A stretch of DNA of 64,000 nt, from assembly GCA_043820105.1 (NCBI GenBank), contig JBDREC010000012.1, positions 1 to 64,000 on the forward strand, given 5' to 3'. Both the position numbers and the translations under genes were made by a program. Shown here piece after piece: positions 17,594 through 26,370 of the stretch. The stretch is from JBDREC01 sp043820105 [NCBI: Pseudomonadota bacterium]. GTDB lineage: Bacteria; Bdellovibrionota_F; JAHFAK01. The notes beneath the pieces were generated by a model, which worked only from the letters and a program-made list of their open reading frames with translations, was not told the origin of the DNA and ran no database searches. Positions within the stretch are counted from its first letter, which is position 1. Every line of letters starts with the position of its first letter.

Positions 17594-18439
17594 ATGTTGT
17601 ACTTAATTATAAGTTCTATTTTAGTTCTAGGATCTGTTGGTCTATGTGCAGCCTTTGTTTTGTCGGTTCTTGCCAAGAAATTTGCAGTTTTTGAAGATCC
17701 TTTGATATCGGAGCTTGATGAAGTCCTGCCAGGAGCTAATTGCGGTGCATGTGGTTTCGCGGGATGTAAAAATTTTGCTGAGCACTTAGCAAAAACAAAA
17801 GATATATCAATCACTTGTCCAGTTGCAGATGAAAAATGTAATAATAAAATTGGAGCCCTTTTAGGGCTTTCCATTGATTCAAAATTAAAAAAAGTTGCTA
17901 CATTAATATGTAATGGAAGCAATCTTAATGCCACTTTAGGAACACGATATGAAGGGATTGATACATGCAGAGCAGCTTCAGCACTTTATTCTGGCCCTAA
18001 AACTTGTCAAGACGGTTGTTTGGGATTTGGGTCTTGTATAGCAGTATGCCCTACTAATGCCATTCAAAAATTCAATGGCATTGTTAAAATTGACCCTGAA
18101 AAATGCATCTCTTGCGAAAAGTGTGTTAAAGTTTGCCCTAAAAATGTGCTTGTAATGCTTGATCCAAATGAAGTTGTTTATATTGCCTGTCATTCAGCTG
18201 AAAAAGGGGCTTTTGCCAGAAAAGCTTGTAAAACTGGCTGTATTGCATGCAGTAAATGTGTAAAAATCTGTAGATTTCAGGCAATAACTATTGAAAACAA
18301 CCTCGCGATTATAGATCAGGAAAAATGTACCAAGTGTGGAGAATGCATTCCCGCTTGTCCTACAAAAGCAATAAAAGGAATAAATGTGGAAGCAAAGGTG
18401 CAAGAAATAAAATCAAATAAAAAGGAGGAAAACAAATGA
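17594..18439 (+). CDS. rnfB: Rnf complex iron-sulfur subunit RnfB
   Basis: 281 residues. RnfB passes electrons from ferredoxin into the membrane Rnf complex, which couples ferredoxin:NAD+ oxidoreduction to ion pumping. An N-terminal membrane helix (residues 3-28) is followed by the 4Fe-4S domain with Cys50, Cys53, Cys58 and Cys75 (NCGACGFAGC). Four ferredoxin-like CxxCxxC segments follow (CISCEKCVKVC, CIACSKCVKIC, CTKCGECIPAC, plus CLGFGSCIAVC). An earlier in-frame ATG at 17582 runs into a stop, so 17594 is the start, without a clear ribosome binding site. First gene of rnfBCDGEA-apbE. The four-base ATGA overlap with rnfC suggests translational coupling. Confidence 0.95.
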   Translation: MLYLIISSILVLGSVGLCAAFVLSVLAKKFAVFEDPLISELDEVLPGANCGACGFAGCKNFAEHLAKTKDISITCPVADEKCNNKIGALLGLSIDSKLKKVATLICNGSNLNATLGTRYEGIDTCRAASALYSGPKTCQDGCLGFGSCIAVCPTNAIQKFNGIVKIDPEKCISCEKCVKVCPKNVLVMLDPNEVVYIACHSAEKGAFARKACKTGCIACSKCVKICRFQAITIENNLAIIDQEKCTKCGECIPACPTKAIKGINVEAKVQEIKSNKKEENK

Positions 18440-19764
18440 AAACTTTTCCTCTTGGTGGTGTTCATCCAAAAGAAAACAAGCTTACTCAAATGCTTCCAAT
18501 TGAAATAATGGGAATCCCAAATTCTGTAATCGTACCATTAAATCAAAATCTTGGAGCACCTAATGAAGCTTTAGTTAAAATAAAAGATGAAGTATTAGCT
18601 GGTCAAAAAATTGGCGACTCAAAAGCATTTGTCTCTGCCCCAGTTCATGCAACTATATCAGGAAAAATAAAAAAAATTGAACGGTTTTATCATCCCTGCG
18701 CTAAGAGATTAATTGGAGTTGAAATTACATCAGATGGTGATAATAAACAAATTGAAAGTATCTTGGAAACAGAGGATGTAAATTATAAAGAACTGTTAGG
18801 TAATACTGCCGAGATATTGAGTCTTGTAAAAGAAGCAGGAATAGTTGGCATGGGAGGAGCCACTTTTCCAACCCATGTTAAACTTAATCCTCCAAAAGAT
18901 AAAAAAATTGATACTATTTTATTAAATGGTGTTGAATGTGAACCTTATCTAACCGCTGACCATCGTGTGATGCTTGAATCTCCTGATAAAATACTCAAAG
19001 GTTTTGAAATAATTCTTTCACTATTTCCAAATGCAAAAGGAATCATAGGAATAGAAGGTAATAAAAATGATGCTTATAAGCTTTTAAAGAAAAAAGCTGA
19101 AAATTACAAAACAATCGAAGTTATAAAACTTAAAGTAAAATATCCACAAGGTGGTGAAAAACAATTAATTAAATCTGTCTTACAAAGAGAAGTTCCTCCT
19201 GGAAAGCTTCCTTTTGATATTGGAGTGCTGGTTCAAAATGTTCAATCAGCCCTTTCAATTTATGAAGCTGTTACACTAAAAAAACCAGTTATTGATAGAG
19301 TCATTACAATTTCTGGAGATGCTATAAAGGAAAAAAAGAATATTCTTGTGAGAATTGGAACAAAACTAACAGACATAATTGAATTTTGTGGTGGCACAAA
19401 AGAAAATTTAAAAAAGGTAATTTTTGGCGGTCCAATGATGGGACAAGCTATCACTAATTTAGATATTCCCATTATTAAAGGAACTAGTGGAATATTATTT
19501 TTATCAGATAAAGAAACAAAGGTTTATGAAGAATCAAGATGCTTAAGATGTGGCTTTTGCGTTGACGCATGCCCACAAGGCCTTGTTCCTGCTGATTTTA
19601 TCTCCTATGTAAAAAATGCAGATTTTGAAACCTTAGAAAACATGCATATCTTAGATTGTATAGAATGTGGATGCTGCGTTTTTGCATGTCCATCAAAAAG
19701 AAAAATGGTACATTATATCAAGCTTGGAAAGATGGAAATCAATGCAAGAAAAAAGGATAAATAA
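18436..19764 (+). CDS. rnfC: Rnf complex subunit RnfC (NAD(H)/FMN site)
   Basis: 442 residues. It is the soluble subunit expected to carry FMN and NAD(H). The nucleotide/FMN region shows GIVGMGGATFPTHVKL and GVECEPYLTADHR. Two 4Fe-4S clusters near the C-terminus are visible as CLRCGFCVDACPQGL and CIECGCCVFACPS. The start overlaps the rnfB stop (ATGA) and follows aaaggagg. The rnfD start comes immediately after its stop. Length is normal, without the long C-terminal Ala/Lys-rich extension of enterobacterial RnfC. Confidence 0.95.
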   Translation: MKTFPLGGVHPKENKLTQMLPIEIMGIPNSVIVPLNQNLGAPNEALVKIKDEVLAGQKIGDSKAFVSAPVHATISGKIKKIERFYHPCAKRLIGVEITSDGDNKQIESILETEDVNYKELLGNTAEILSLVKEAGIVGMGGATFPTHVKLNPPKDKKIDTILLNGVECEPYLTADHRVMLESPDKILKGFEIILSLFPNAKGIIGIEGNKNDAYKLLKKKAENYKTIEVIKLKVKYPQGGEKQLIKSVLQREVPPGKLPFDIGVLVQNVQSALSIYEAVTLKKPVIDRVITISGDAIKEKKNILVRIGTKLTDIIEFCGGTKENLKKVIFGGPMMGQAITNLDIPIIKGTSGILFLSDKETKVYEESRCLRCGFCVDACPQGLVPADFISYVKNADFETLENMHILDCIECGCCVFACPSKRKMVHYIKLGKMEINARKKDK

Positions 19765-20766
19765 ATGAGTGAAGCAAAAGATAAAAAAGATCTATTAATT
19801 GTTACTTCCTCACCTCATGTTTTTGGTGATGATTCTGTGGAAAAGGTTATGTACAATGTTGTTATTGCCTTAGTTCCAGCCATATTATTTTCAGCATTTT
19901 ATTTTGGAATTCAAGCTCTCATTGTACTATTAGTTGCCATTGCTTTTTCAATTGGCTTTGAAGCCCTCTTCCAAAAATTATTTAAAATGAAAATTAAATG
20001 TTTTGATGGATCAGCAATTGTAACTGGTATTTTGCTTGCAATGAACCTTCCAAGTAATTGTCCAATTTGGCTCGTTGTACTTGGGGCATTTATCGCAATT
20101 TTCCTTGGAAAAATGGTCTTTGGAGGTTTAGGGAATAACCCTTTTAACCCAGCACTTGTTGCAAGAGTATTTCTATTAATTTCATTTCCAGTGCAAATGA
20201 CAAGCTGGCCAAAACCTGATCCTTCAAAGTTCTGGTCAGTTGACTCAGTCACAGCAGCTACTCCTCTTGGGATTTTGAAATCTGGTAATATAAGCGAAAT
20301 AATGCAAATACCTTTTAATGAAATATTTATTGGAAATGTTGGTGGCTCTTTAGGTGAAATCTCTGCTCTTGCTTTATTAATTGGCGCAGCTTGGCTTATG
20401 TATAAACGCTATATCTCTTGGCATATTCCTTTCTCCTTTATAGGTGCAACATTTATTTTCACAGAAGTTTTTTATATCATTGATCCTGATAAATATGCAT
20501 CTCCTGTATTTCACATGTTTACAGGTGGCTTAATATTAGGTGCCTTTTTCATGGCGACAGATATGGTGACAAGCCCTATTTCCAAAAAGGGAAAGATCAT
20601 CTTTGGGCTAGGTTGCGGCTTTATTACTGCGATTATAAGATTATGGGGAGGTTATCCAGAAGGTGTAAGCTTCGCTATCCTTATAATGAACTCTGTGACT
20701 CCATTAATTGACAAATATACAATGCCAAAAAGATTTGGGGAGGAATATAATTATGAACCCAAGTAA
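19765..20766 (+). CDS. rnfD: Rnf complex membrane subunit RnfD
   Basis: 333 residues, about nine to ten membrane helices. RnfD is the NqrB-type channel subunit that carries a covalently bound FMN. The FMN-attachment context is visible as [10 protein letters not shown]. Other family hallmarks are [18 protein letters not shown] and [16 protein letters not shown]. It directly abuts rnfC and its last 14 bases overlap the start of rnfG. Inner membrane. Confidence 0.95.
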   Translation: MSEAKDKKDLLIVTSSPHVFGDDSVEKVMYNVVIALVPAILFSAFYFGIQALIVLLVAIAFSIGFEALFQKLFKMKIKCFDGSAIVTGILLAMNLPSNCPIWLVVLGAFIAIFLGKMVFGGLGNNPFNPALVARVFLLISFPVQMTSWPKPDPSKFWSVDSVTAATPLGILKSGNISEIMQIPFNEIFIGNVGGSLGEISALALLIGAAWLMYKRYISWHIPFSFIGATFIFTEVFYIIDPDKYASPVFHMFTGGLILGAFFMATDMVTSPISKKGKIIFGLGCGFITAIIRLWGGYPEGVSFAILIMNSVTPLIDKYTMPKRFGEEYNYEPK

Positions 20767-21334
20767 AATAAATAAAAGTGATTCAAGTCTTGTGCTTGTT
20801 ATGGCCTTAACCCTTATAACTATTATCTCAGCTACCCTTTTAGCCATTGTTTTCAAAGCAACTGAACAGCCTATTGCTGATGCTTTAAGAAAAGAAAAAC
20901 TAAAAGCTATTTCAGCAGTCCTTGGAAATTATGCCAATGAGCCTGATAAAGATGAAATTAATTTAAAAAACAAATATATATATCCAGCAAAAAACGCAGA
21001 AGGCAAATTAATTGGCGTAGCTTTTAAAACATCATCACAAGAAGGATACAGTGGTTTAATCGAACTTATGATGGGTGTTGATAATAATGGAAAAATAAAA
21101 GGCCTGTATGTTTTAAATCACAAAGAAACACCAGGCTTAGGCGACAAAATGTCACATGATTTTTTCAAAAAGCAATTTATTGGCAAAAACTTAGAAAACT
21201 TTAACTTTAAAGTTAAAAAAGATGGTGGTGATGTTGATGCAATTACAGCAGCTACTATTACTTCAAGAGCAGTGTCAAGTGCTCTGGAAAATGGCTTAGA
21301 ATTTTATAATGATATTAAGGATAATATACAATAA
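20753..21334 (+). CDS. rnfG: Rnf complex subunit RnfG (covalent flavoprotein)
   Basis: 193 residues from the ATG at 20753, which follows ggggagg; an earlier in-frame ATG inside rnfD is rejected. One N-terminal membrane helix (residues 10-30) precedes a periplasmic FMN-binding domain. The FMN-attachment motif [13 protein letters not shown] is close to the family pattern S/T-[AG]-AT-x-T, in which the last Thr carries [16 protein letters not shown] is another RnfG/NqrC landmark. The ApbE encoded at the end of this operon would attach the flavin. A heptamer-repeat hairpin follows before rnfE. Confidence 0.94.
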   Translation: MNPSKINKSDSSLVLVMALTLITIISATLLAIVFKATEQPIADALRKEKLKAISAVLGNYANEPDKDEINLKNKYIYPAKNAEGKLIGVAFKTSSQEGYSGLIELMMGVDNNGKIKGLYVLNHKETPGLGDKMSHDFFKKQFIGKNLENFNFKVKKDGGDVDAITAATITSRAVSSALENGLEFYNDIKDNIQ

Positions 21335-21405
21335 TAGCTGTAAGCGGTAAGCTGTAAGCGGTAAGCAAAAAAACTTACCACTTACCACTTATCACTTACC
21401 ACTGA
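21335..21405. repeat. Heptamer repeats forming an inverted pair, rnfG-rnfE gap
   Basis: Left half: gtaagcg, gtaagct, gtaagcg, gtaagca. Right half: cttacca, cttacca, cttatca, cttacca. The two halves are near reverse complements separated by an A-run, so RNA across the gap could fold into a stem of about 25 bp. A sister element lies in the next gap (22010-22075). Confidence 0.8.
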
Positions 21406-21418
21406 AAATGGTATTTAA

Positions 21419-22009
21419 ATGAATTACACACAAGAGTTCACAAAAGGAATAATTGCAGAAAATCCAGTTTTGCGACTACTACTTGGCCTTTGCCCAGTAC
21501 TAGCTGTTACAACTTCCGCTATAAATGGAATTGGCATGGGTCTATGCACTTTATTTGTATTATTAAGCTCAAACATTGTTGTATCCTTAATGAAAAACCT
21601 TATTCCAGGTAAAGTTAGAATACCATGTTTTATAGTAATCATAGCTTCCTTTGTTACAATAGTTGATCTTTTTATGAAGGGATTTTTCTTTGATTTACAT
21701 AAGACTCTGGGTTTGTTCATTCCTTTAATTGTTGTAAACTGCCTGATTCTTGGTAGAGCCGAAGCCTTTGCATCAAAAAACAACACTTTTTCTTCTATCC
21801 TTGATGCTCTTGGAATGGGTCTTGGTTTCACTTTATCATTAATGTCCCTGGGGCTTGTAAGAGAAGTATTAGGCAATGGAACAGCTTTTGGCTTTGCAAT
21901 AATGGGAAAATCATTTATGCCGGTATTAATAATGATAATGCCTCCAGGGGCTTTTATAACTCTGGGAATAATGTTGGCTTTGTTGAATAAGATTGAAAGA
22001 AAAGTTTAG
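21419..22009 (+). CDS. rnfE: Rnf complex membrane subunit RnfE
   Basis: 196 residues, about six membrane helices, RnfE/NqrD family. It begins MNYTQEFTKGIIAENPVLRL, followed by the family-typical LGLCPVLAVTTSAINGIGMG and VNCLILGRAEAFASKN. Together with RnfA it forms the membrane core, which in related complexes holds a 2Fe-2S centre between the two subunits; a conserved Cys (LGLCPVL and NCLILGRAEAFA) is present in each half. Fifth gene of the operon; both flanking gaps hold inverted heptamer repeats. Confidence 0.95.
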   Translation: MNYTQEFTKGIIAENPVLRLLLGLCPVLAVTTSAINGIGMGLCTLFVLLSSNIVVSLMKNLIPGKVRIPCFIVIIASFVTIVDLFMKGFFFDLHKTLGLFIPLIVVNCLILGRAEAFASKNNTFSSILDALGMGLGFTLSLMSLGLVREVLGNGTAFGFAIMGKSFMPVLIMIMPPGAFITLGIMLALLNKIERKV

Positions 22010-22080
22010 CTGTAAGCTGTAAGCAGTAAGGTGTAAGCAAAAACTTACCACTTACCACTTACCACTTACCACTTTAAAGG
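22010..22080. repeat. Heptamer repeats forming an inverted pair, rnfE-rnfA gap
   Basis: gtaagct, gtaagca, gtaaggt and gtaagca on the left and four cttacca units on the right. The layout matches the rnfG-rnfE gap, including a short A-run loop. It ends just before the rnfA start. Confidence 0.8.
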
Positions 22081-22086
22081 TAAAAA

Positions 22087-22674
22087 ATGGAATCACTCGT
22101 TAATCTAGCCCTAATCGTAATCAGCGCAATGCTCGTATCAAACGTCATATTTATGCGCTTTTTGGGTATTTGCCCCTACCTGGGAGTGTCTAAAAAAATC
22201 GACACTTCAATTGGAATGGGTTTTGCTGTTATTTTTGTTATGACCTTAGCTTCAATTGTTACCTTCCTTTTGCAGCACTTTGTTTTAAACAAATTTGGCT
22301 TAGAATTTCTTCAAACAATAGTCTTTATTTTAGTTATAGCTTCACTAGTCCAGCTTGTTGAAATTATCTTAAAAAAAGCAGTTCCAGCTTTATATCAGGC
22401 CTTAGGAATTTATTTACCTCTTATTACCACAAATTGTGCTATTCTGGGTGTTGCAATCTTAAGCATTCAAAAAGATTATAGCTTTATTGAAATGATCTTC
22501 TTTTCAATTGGCTCAGGCTTTGGTTTCATGCTCGCTATTGTTATTTTTGCAGGTCTAAGAGAAAAACTAGAAATCATGGAAATCCCTGAATCTTTAAAAG
22601 GCGCTCCAATTGGTCTTATCACAGCTGGTTTAATCGCCATGGCTTTTATGGGCTTTGTAGGTTTGGTGAAATGA
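22087..22674 (+). CDS. rnfA: Rnf complex membrane subunit RnfA
   Basis: 195 residues, six membrane helices, RnfA/NqrE family. Family motifs: [19 protein letters not shown] near the N-terminus and [17 protein letters not shown] mid-protein, each holding one of the conserved Cys residues that bind the shared 2Fe-2S centre in related complexes. The stop overlaps the apbE start by four bases (ATGA), so translation is probably coupled to the flavin transferase. Confidence 0.95.
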   Translation: MESLVNLALIVISAMLVSNVIFMRFLGICPYLGVSKKIDTSIGMGFAVIFVMTLASIVTFLLQHFVLNKFGLEFLQTIVFILVIASLVQLVEIILKKAVPALYQALGIYLPLITTNCAILGVAILSIQKDYSFIEMIFFSIGSGFGFMLAIVIFAGLREKLEIMEIPESLKGAPIGLITAGLIAMAFMGFVGLVK

Positions 22675-23714
22675 AATTAGTATTCGGTATTCTGTATTCA
22701 GTATTCAGTAAATACGCCTTACTCTGTACTCTGTGCGCGGTACTATTCATTTCCACCACAGCACCCATCTATTCAACTGAACAAATCTACAAACATAGCT
22801 TCTTTCAAATGGGCACTCTTTTTAACATTACAGTGTCTACAAAATTATCTGAAAAACAACTTAAAGAAGTATTTAAAGACTGCGAATTGGAAGCAAAGCG
22901 AATTAATGATGTTTTTTCCGTATACAAAAAGGATTCTCAAGTTTCTCAAGTAAATAAAAATGCTGGTTTAAAACCAGTTAAAGTAAAAAAAGAAATTATT
23001 GATATTATAAAAACTGCAAATTCTGTATCAAAAAAGACTAATGGTGCCTTTGATATTACTTTCTTGCCTGTTGGCAAATTGTGGGATTTCATGATGGAAA
23101 ATCCAAAGCTTCCACAAGAAGCATCAATAAAAAACAAATTGCGTCTTATAAATTATAATAAAATCATTATTGATGAAGAAAATAAAACAGTATTTCTAAA
23201 AGATGAAGGAATGAGCTTTGGTTTTGGAGGAATTGTAAAGGGTTATTCCTTAAAGCAAATCAGCGAAATCCTGAAAAAAAATGGCATTAACAATGCAATT
23301 GTTGATGGGGGCGGAGATCTCTTTATTCTTGGTAAAAAACCAAATGATAATTGGGCAATTGGTGTAAAGGACCCAAGAAATAAAAATGCTCTTGTCTACA
23401 GATTAAAGGTTAATAAAGACCTTGCTTGTGTTACATCTGGAGACTATGAACGCTTTTTTATTTATGAAGACCAAAGATATCATCATATCATTGACCCTAA
23501 AACTGGATATCCAGCAAATAAAACCCGCTCTGTCACTTTGCTAGCCAAAGATCCGAGTATAGCCGATGCTTATGCTACTGCTATTTTCATTCTTGGAAAA
23601 GATTTAGGTTTAAAGCTTGCAAATGAAACACCTGAAATCGAGGTGCTTTTAATAGATAATGAAAATATAACTCATTCTAGTCTTAACTTTTTTAAGTGGG
23701 TAACTAGTTTTTAG
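22671..23714 (+). CDS. apbE: FAD:protein FMN transferase
   Basis: 347 residues. ApbE transfers FMN from FAD onto Thr of RnfG and RnfD, which fits its place at the end of the rnf operon. Motifs: [12 protein letters not shown] at the start of the mature domain, [44 protein letters not shown] and a C-terminal [11 protein letters not shown] followed by [11 protein letters not shown] (metal site). The signal peptide (residues 1-35) is odd. Its DNA (22677-22745) is made of heptamer repeats: ggtattc, tgtattc, agtattc, then actctgt, actctgt and gcgcggt, the same kind of sequence that fills intergenic gaps here. The gene's 3' end overlaps the convergent kinase gene by 11 bp. Confidence 0.95.
   Translation: MKLVFGILYSVFSKYALLCTLCAVLFISTTAPIYSTEQIYKHSFFQMGTLFNITVSTKLSEKQLKEVFKDCELEAKRINDVFSVYKKDSQVSQVNKNAGLKPVKVKKEIIDIIKTANSVSKKTNGAFDITFLPVGKLWDFMMENPKLPQEASIKNKLRLINYNKIIIDEENKTVFLKDEGMSFGFGGIVKGYSLKQISEILKKNGINNAIVDGGGDLFILGKKPNDNWAIGVKDPRNKNALVYRLKVNKDLACVTSGDYERFFIYEDQRYHHIIDPKTGYPANKTRSVTLLAKDPSIADAYATAIFILGKDLGLKLANETPEIEVLLIDNENITHSSLNFFKWVTSF
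22677..22745. repeat. Heptamer repeats inside the apbE signal-peptide codons
   Basis: 7-bp units (agtattc, ggtattc, tgtattc, agtattc, agtaaat) followed by a second family (actctgt, actctgt, gcgcggt, actattc). The first family is the intergenic gaatact/gaatacc family in reverse orientation. The region is translated as the hydrophobic leader of ApbE. Confidence 0.8.
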
Positions 23715-25077
23715 TAGGCCTCTTATCAAGAGGTAAAACTAATTTAAACGTTGTTCCAACATTTTCCTTGCTCTCAACATTTATTAGACCATTGTAGTTT
23801 TCAATAACTGATTTTACAATTGTTAAGCCAAGCCCCTTTTTATTTTCACCAAAGTTTCTAGTGAAAAAAGGATTAAAAATATTATTTATATTTTCCTTAG
23901 ATATGCCCATTCCAGTATCTTCAATTTCACATACTAAGACTTGATCACCAGGGGAATAGTATTTTGATACATGTCTTGATGACTGATATTTTATTTCATC
24001 AAGTTCCTCCACATAGGCGTGAATTCTTAATGTACCATAATCATCCATTGCGCTCATTGCATTGTCTATTAGATTACTAATAGCTATTGAAATCTTATTT
24101 GAATCTACGTATAATTCTGGAAGCTCAGAATCAAAGCGCTTATCAATAAGAATTCTCTTTTTTTCAATTCTATTTTGAAAGAATGTAAGAGTCTCATTTA
24201 TTATTTTCGTAAAATCACATTGCTGGAATTTTGCATCAGTAATTTCTGAATATTCTGATAAGCCATCAATAATATTTTTCACTCTATTTGTATGAATTTC
24301 AATTGATTCAAGAGCTTCCTGGCAATTTACACTTTCTGGATCTATCATATCTTTTAAATATTGCACATTCAAATCAATCATTGTAGCTGGCTCCCTAAGT
24401 TCGGCTTCAACTCCTTTTGAAAGCTGCCCCAACAGGAACAATTTTTCAGAGTCATGAAGAATCTCGCGCAGTTTATCCCTTTCAACATGAGTCTTTTTAA
24501 GCAAACTTATGTCTCTTAAAAGATAAACAGACCCATTTAATTTTTCCAAATTACCTTTAATGATCTCTAAGTGTATTGTATCTCCATTAGTCTTAAGTCC
24601 AATACCATTAAAGATATTATAGCCATGCTTTTTATAAACATCATGGTACAAGGACTTCATTAGATAGGTGTTGTTCTTTCTTTCTGAGAATATTTGCCCT
24701 ATGCTTTTACCTATTAGATCTTTTGGTTTATGCCCATAAACATTTTCAATTGAATTAGATATATACATAATCTTATTTTCGCTATCTGCTAATAATAACA
24801 CATCTGGATTAATTCCACTGAGCACATATTGCAGTTCTTTTATCTTTTGTTTTGCCTTTTTCCACTTTCTATATAAAACATAAATACAGGAAACTAAAAT
24901 TGAATAAATAATACAATCAGCTAAAAAAGAATAAGAAAGCAGAAAACTATCAGTATCTGGTTTGTAAATAAACAGGAATAAGTTCATGAAAAAACTAGCC
25001 AAAGCCAGAAATAATGTAAAAAGCACCAGGGAAAATAGAAATATTTTGTTTTTGTCCTTAATTTTATAATCTATCAT
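23704..25077 (-). CDS. Membrane PAS histidine-kinase-like protein lacking the phospho-acceptor His
   Basis: 457 residues. Two membrane helices (about 11-37 and 46-69) precede a PAS domain (about 80-195; LLLADSENKIMYISNSIENV). The dimerisation region follows, then a complete HATPase domain: N-box ISNLIDNAMSAMDD, G1 CEIEDTGMGISKE, F-box FNPFFTRN and G2 KKGLGLTIVKS. In the H-box, family members read GxAHExxNPL; here it is KGVEAELREPATMI, with Ala225 where His is expected. It may bind ATP and dimerise but cannot autophosphorylate in the standard way. No response regulator is adjacent. It could be a decayed kinase or a regulatory pseudokinase. Confidence 0.92.
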   Translation of the reverse strand: MIDYKIKDKNKIFLFSLVLFTLFLALASFFMNLFLFIYKPDTDSFLLSYSFLADCIIYSILVSCIYVLYRKWKKAKQKIKELQYVLSGINPDVLLLADSENKIMYISNSIENVYGHKPKDLIGKSIGQIFSERKNNTYLMKSLYHDVYKKHGYNIFNGIGLKTNGDTIHLEIIKGNLEKLNGSVYLLRDISLLKKTHVERDKLREILHDSEKLFLLGQLSKGVEAELREPATMIDLNVQYLKDMIDPESVNCQEALESIEIHTNRVKNIIDGLSEYSEITDAKFQQCDFTKIINETLTFFQNRIEKKRILIDKRFDSELPELYVDSNKISIAISNLIDNAMSAMDDYGTLRIHAYVEELDEIKYQSSRHVSKYYSPGDQVLVCEIEDTGMGISKENINNIFNPFFTRNFGENKKGLGLTIVKSVIENYNGLINVESKENVGTTFKLVLPLDKRPTKN

Positions 25078-25440
25078 AAAACCTCCCCTTTAAGACCCAT
25101 TAAAATCATATCAAATATTTTTGCATAAATCTGTGACCTACGTCACAAAAGTGAAAAAAAATGTGATTATTGTTACACTTAAAAATTTTGAGCTGAGCTA
25201 CTTTCAAAACTCATCCTGCTGTCATCCTGAATTTATTTCAGGATCCCTTGGAATCAGTAATCTATTGGGATTCTGAAACAAGTTCAGAATGACAATATTT
25301 TGTTAATTTGTGTTTTGAAATTACTTCTGTTATTTATTAATTATTGATTATTCAAAGGTTTCAAAGGGATTTAATAGATAAAGTTGGTATTGGTTTTTCG
25401 GTATTCGGTATTCAGTGATTAAGGCACTCTTGTTCTCTTA
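25078..25440. other. Intergenic region with palindromic element and heptamer repeats
   Basis: It contains the kinase upstream region, the palindromic element at 25221-25293, TTATTAA/TTGATTA units (about 25328-25352) and GGTATTC units (25393-25418). I saw no additional gene. Confidence 0.6.
25221..25293. repeat. Palindromic element (GTCATCCTGAA...TTCAGAATGAC)
   Basis: Two 27-base arms are inverted copies with about four mismatches: left begins gtcatcctgaatttatttca, right is the complement of gtcattctgaacttgtttca. This sequence type (GTCATCCTGAACTTGTTTCAGGATC) is a widespread dispersed palindrome in several bacterial groups. A half copy lies at 38587-38612. Confidence 0.8.
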
Positions 25441-25737
25441 CTAAATCTCTATTTTTTCATAATCTTCAAAAATAATTTTTTTAAAATCATCATCTAGTCT
25501 AAACCAATCAAGAACATCAACCCTATATGGAAGTTTTGAGTTTTCAAAGGCTTCTTTAATTTTTGTCATCTGGCTAAAATCGATTTTAAGCTTGTTTTTT
25601 ATTACTAGATCCAGATCAGAATGCTTTCGGCTCTCTCCATTTACTCTTGAACCAAAAATGTAAAGCTCAGCTTCTGGAACAAACTTTCTTAAAATATATT
25701 TAATTAATTCCATTTCACTTTGTGTAACATCAATCAT
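25441..25737 (-). CDS. mntA: MNT-type nucleotidyltransferase (antitoxin of HEPN/MNT pair)
   Basis: 98 residues from the ATG at 25737; the 17 codons upstream belong to the overlapping partner. Small nucleotidyltransferase with the signature YIFGSRVNGESRKHSDLDLV (GSxxxGx(5-6)SDLDL), including the catalytic DxD. In characterised HEPN/MNT (type VII) systems this protein AMPylates and thereby silences the HEPN toxin. Its start overlaps the end of the HEPN gene by eight bases (ATGATTGA), a tight translational link. Order here is HEPN then MNT. Confidence 0.9.
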   Translation of the reverse strand: MIDVTQSEMELIKYILRKFVPEAELYIFGSRVNGESRKHSDLDLVIKNKLKIDFSQMTKIKEAFENSKLPYRVDVLDWFRLDDDFKKIIFEDYEKIEI

Positions 25738-26152
25738 TTTTCTTCTCAATGTTTTCAAGCAATAATCTAGCATCATTAATAAAGACATTCGCTACTGTTA
25801 ATACCTCTTGGGCAACATTTTGATTGTATATATGTGAAGTCTTATTTCGAGCTTCATGATAATCCATCCATTTATCCACATCTTCAATTAAAAGGTTTTC
25901 TGCAGCTCGCCTAAATAGTTCGCGTCTAGCTACTCCCTCAACATAAGTTTTACCATAGTTAACATCAAGCCATCTTTTCATAAACTTCCAACAAAGCTCA
26001 TAGGTAAATTCAAAATTTTGAATAACACCAGCTTTTACAGAATCCAACTGCTCTTTTGTTAAAGAATCAATCCACGTTGAATCATTAATAACATTAATGG
26101 AGTTTTGCAGAGAAACAAGAGCCTTTTTAAGACTGCTAAGTGATAAGGGCAT
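25730..26152 (-). CDS. hepT: HEPN-domain protein (toxin of HEPN/MNT pair, HI0074 family)
   Basis: 140 residues, helical; FEFTYELCWKFMKRWL marks the HI0074-type nucleotidyltransferase-associated family. The active-site motif RX4HXY is intact in ARNKTSHIYNQ. In studied systems the Arg/His act as an RNase centre and the Tyr is the AMPylation target. A good ribosome binding site (caggagaat) precedes the ATG. Paired with the downstream mntA. A second pair of the same family but opposite gene order is at 38668-39334. Confidence 0.9.
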   Translation of the reverse strand: MPLSLSSLKKALVSLQNSINVINDSTWIDSLTKEQLDSVKAGVIQNFEFTYELCWKFMKRWLDVNYGKTYVEGVARRELFRRAAENLLIEDVDKWMDYHEARNKTSHIYNQNVAQEVLTVANVFINDARLLLENIEKKND

Positions 26153-26224
26153 TAATATTCTCCTGAAGTTTATTTAAGAAAAATCATATACTTTTTGAAA
26201 TTATATGACAATGAGAAAATGTCA

Positions 26225-26322
26225 CTGGTTGGAGTTGGTATTCAGTATTTGTTAGTCAATTTTCTTGTTCCCTTGTCCCCCTGCGCTCTTGTTCCCTTGT
26301 TCCCTTGCGCTCTTGTCCCCTT
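26225..26322. repeat. Heptamer (GGTATTC) and octamer (CTTGTTCC/CTTGCGCT) repeats
   Basis: A few GGTATTC/AGTATTT units (26235-26250) are followed by 8-bp units cttgttcc, cttgtccc, cctgcgct, cttgttcc, cttgttcc, cttgcgct and cttgtccc (26263-26320). They fill the gap before the transporter gene. Confidence 0.8.
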
Positions 26323-26370
26323 TTTTATTCATTTGACTTCCTCACTGCTTAAATATATTAGACCTCAATT

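Noticed and set aside
17569-17934. Minus-strand gene over the rnfB start
   Set aside because: Shadow of rnfB codons on the opposite strand; no ribosome binding site and no recognisable protein.
21424-21876. Minus-strand gene within rnfE
   Set aside because: Antisense shadow of a membrane protein gene; the sense frame is a clear RnfE.
17594-22674. Na+-translocating NADH:quinone reductase (Nqr) instead of Rnf
   Set aside because: RnfB with many 4Fe-4S motifs and RnfC with two CxxCxxC clusters are present; NqrA and NqrF are not.
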